A DNA stretch of 14,471 bases from Chlamydiota bacterium (GTDB taxonomy: Bacteria > Chlamydiota > Chlamydiia > Chlamydiales > Rhabdochlamydiaceae), in the NCBI GenBank assembly GCA_011065225.1, contig JAAKFC010000020.1, forward strand, positions 1 through 14,471, in the 5' to 3' direction. The notes under the pieces are model-generated. The model did not search any database. It worked only from the letters and a program-made list of their open reading frames with translations, and was not told where the DNA came from. Position 1 is the first letter of the stretch. Each line of letters begins with the position of its first letter. The position numbers and the translations under genes were made by a program. Shown one piece after another: positions 14,348 through 14,471 of this stretch.

Positions 14348-14471
14348 TTATTTGACTTTCCAGCTAGGTTTTTTGAAGAGAAGGATGATAAAAGGGGCAG
14401 TGCATCCCAAAACGGTGCTGACAATCAAAAAGCCCGTATAAAAGGCCTTGTTGCCCACGTTGATTTGTTCT
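14348..14471 (-). CDS. C-terminus of an integral membrane protein, probably a transporter (5' part beyond window)
   Basis: The last 40 codons of a gene entering from the right edge, read to a TAA at 14348-14350. The residues contain a hydrophobic helix (FYTGFLIVSTVLGCTAPFII) followed by a short basic tail ending KKPSWKVK, as at the cytoplasmic end of many multi-helix transporters. The frame stays open to the window edge, and the composition is typical of a real membrane protein. The family cannot be named from this piece; a major facilitator-type carrier is only a guess. It converges on the serine hydrolase gene with 14 bases between the stop codons, and no clear terminator hairpin is visible between them. 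Confidence 0.6.
   Translation of the reverse strand, partial: EQINVGNKAFYTGFLIVSTVLGCTAPFIILLFKKPSWKVK

Overview
The window looks like a chromosomal segment of an obligate intracellular, Chlamydiae-like bacterium (environmental chlamydia type, e.g. Parachlamydia/Waddlia/Criblamydia relatives). This is inferred from a eukaryote-like F-box protein next to ordinary metabolic genes, a DhnA/FbaB-type class I aldolase, a full opp operon with a lipoprotein-like OppA, and moderate to low G+C. No rRNA, tRNA, CRISPR array, transposase or phage gene was seen, and no gene-free stretch exceeds about 125 bp.

Layout. (1) 1-4913, minus strand: an oligopeptide ABC importer operon read oppA-oppB-oppC-oppD-oppF. 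Its joints are very tight (two ATGA overlaps, a 7-bp gap and an 89-nt oppD/oppF overlap), and oppF runs off the left edge. (2) 4914-5006: a short intergenic region carrying a perfect 42-bp palindrome. (3) 5007-5765, minus: an F-box protein with an NLS-like N-terminus, a candidate host-directed effector. (4) 5888-6946, plus: class I fructose-bisphosphate aldolase, whose terminator hairpin lies inside the convergent neighbour. (5) 6916-12223, minus: a five-gene run read methyltransferase - glmS - adenylate cyclase with Cache/HAMP - Nudix ADP-ribose pyrophosphatase - membrane-anchored AsmA-like protein. (6) 12258-13244, plus: an MgtE-like cation transporter that lacks the usual N-terminal domain and has a rewritten pore motif. 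(7) 13266-14333, plus: a serine hydrolase of the class C beta-lactamase/DD-peptidase fold without a signal peptide. (8) 14348-14471, minus: the last 40 residues of a membrane protein entering from the right edge.

How the genes fit together. The opp operon imports peptides (in chlamydiae possibly also cell-wall peptides). The aldolase serves glycolysis/gluconeogenesis and GlmS commits fructose-6-phosphate to amino sugars, so the two sit on the same hexose-phosphate node. The cyclase and Nudix enzyme add cAMP production and nucleotide clean-up to the glmS run, although no cAMP receptor is in view. The F-box protein and perhaps the serine hydrolase are the accessory, host-facing elements. The best candidates for something new are the palindrome beside the F-box gene, the F-box/NLS-like protein itself, the MgtE variant and the oppD/oppF dual-coding overlap. 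No multi-gene undescribed system is clearly demonstrated.
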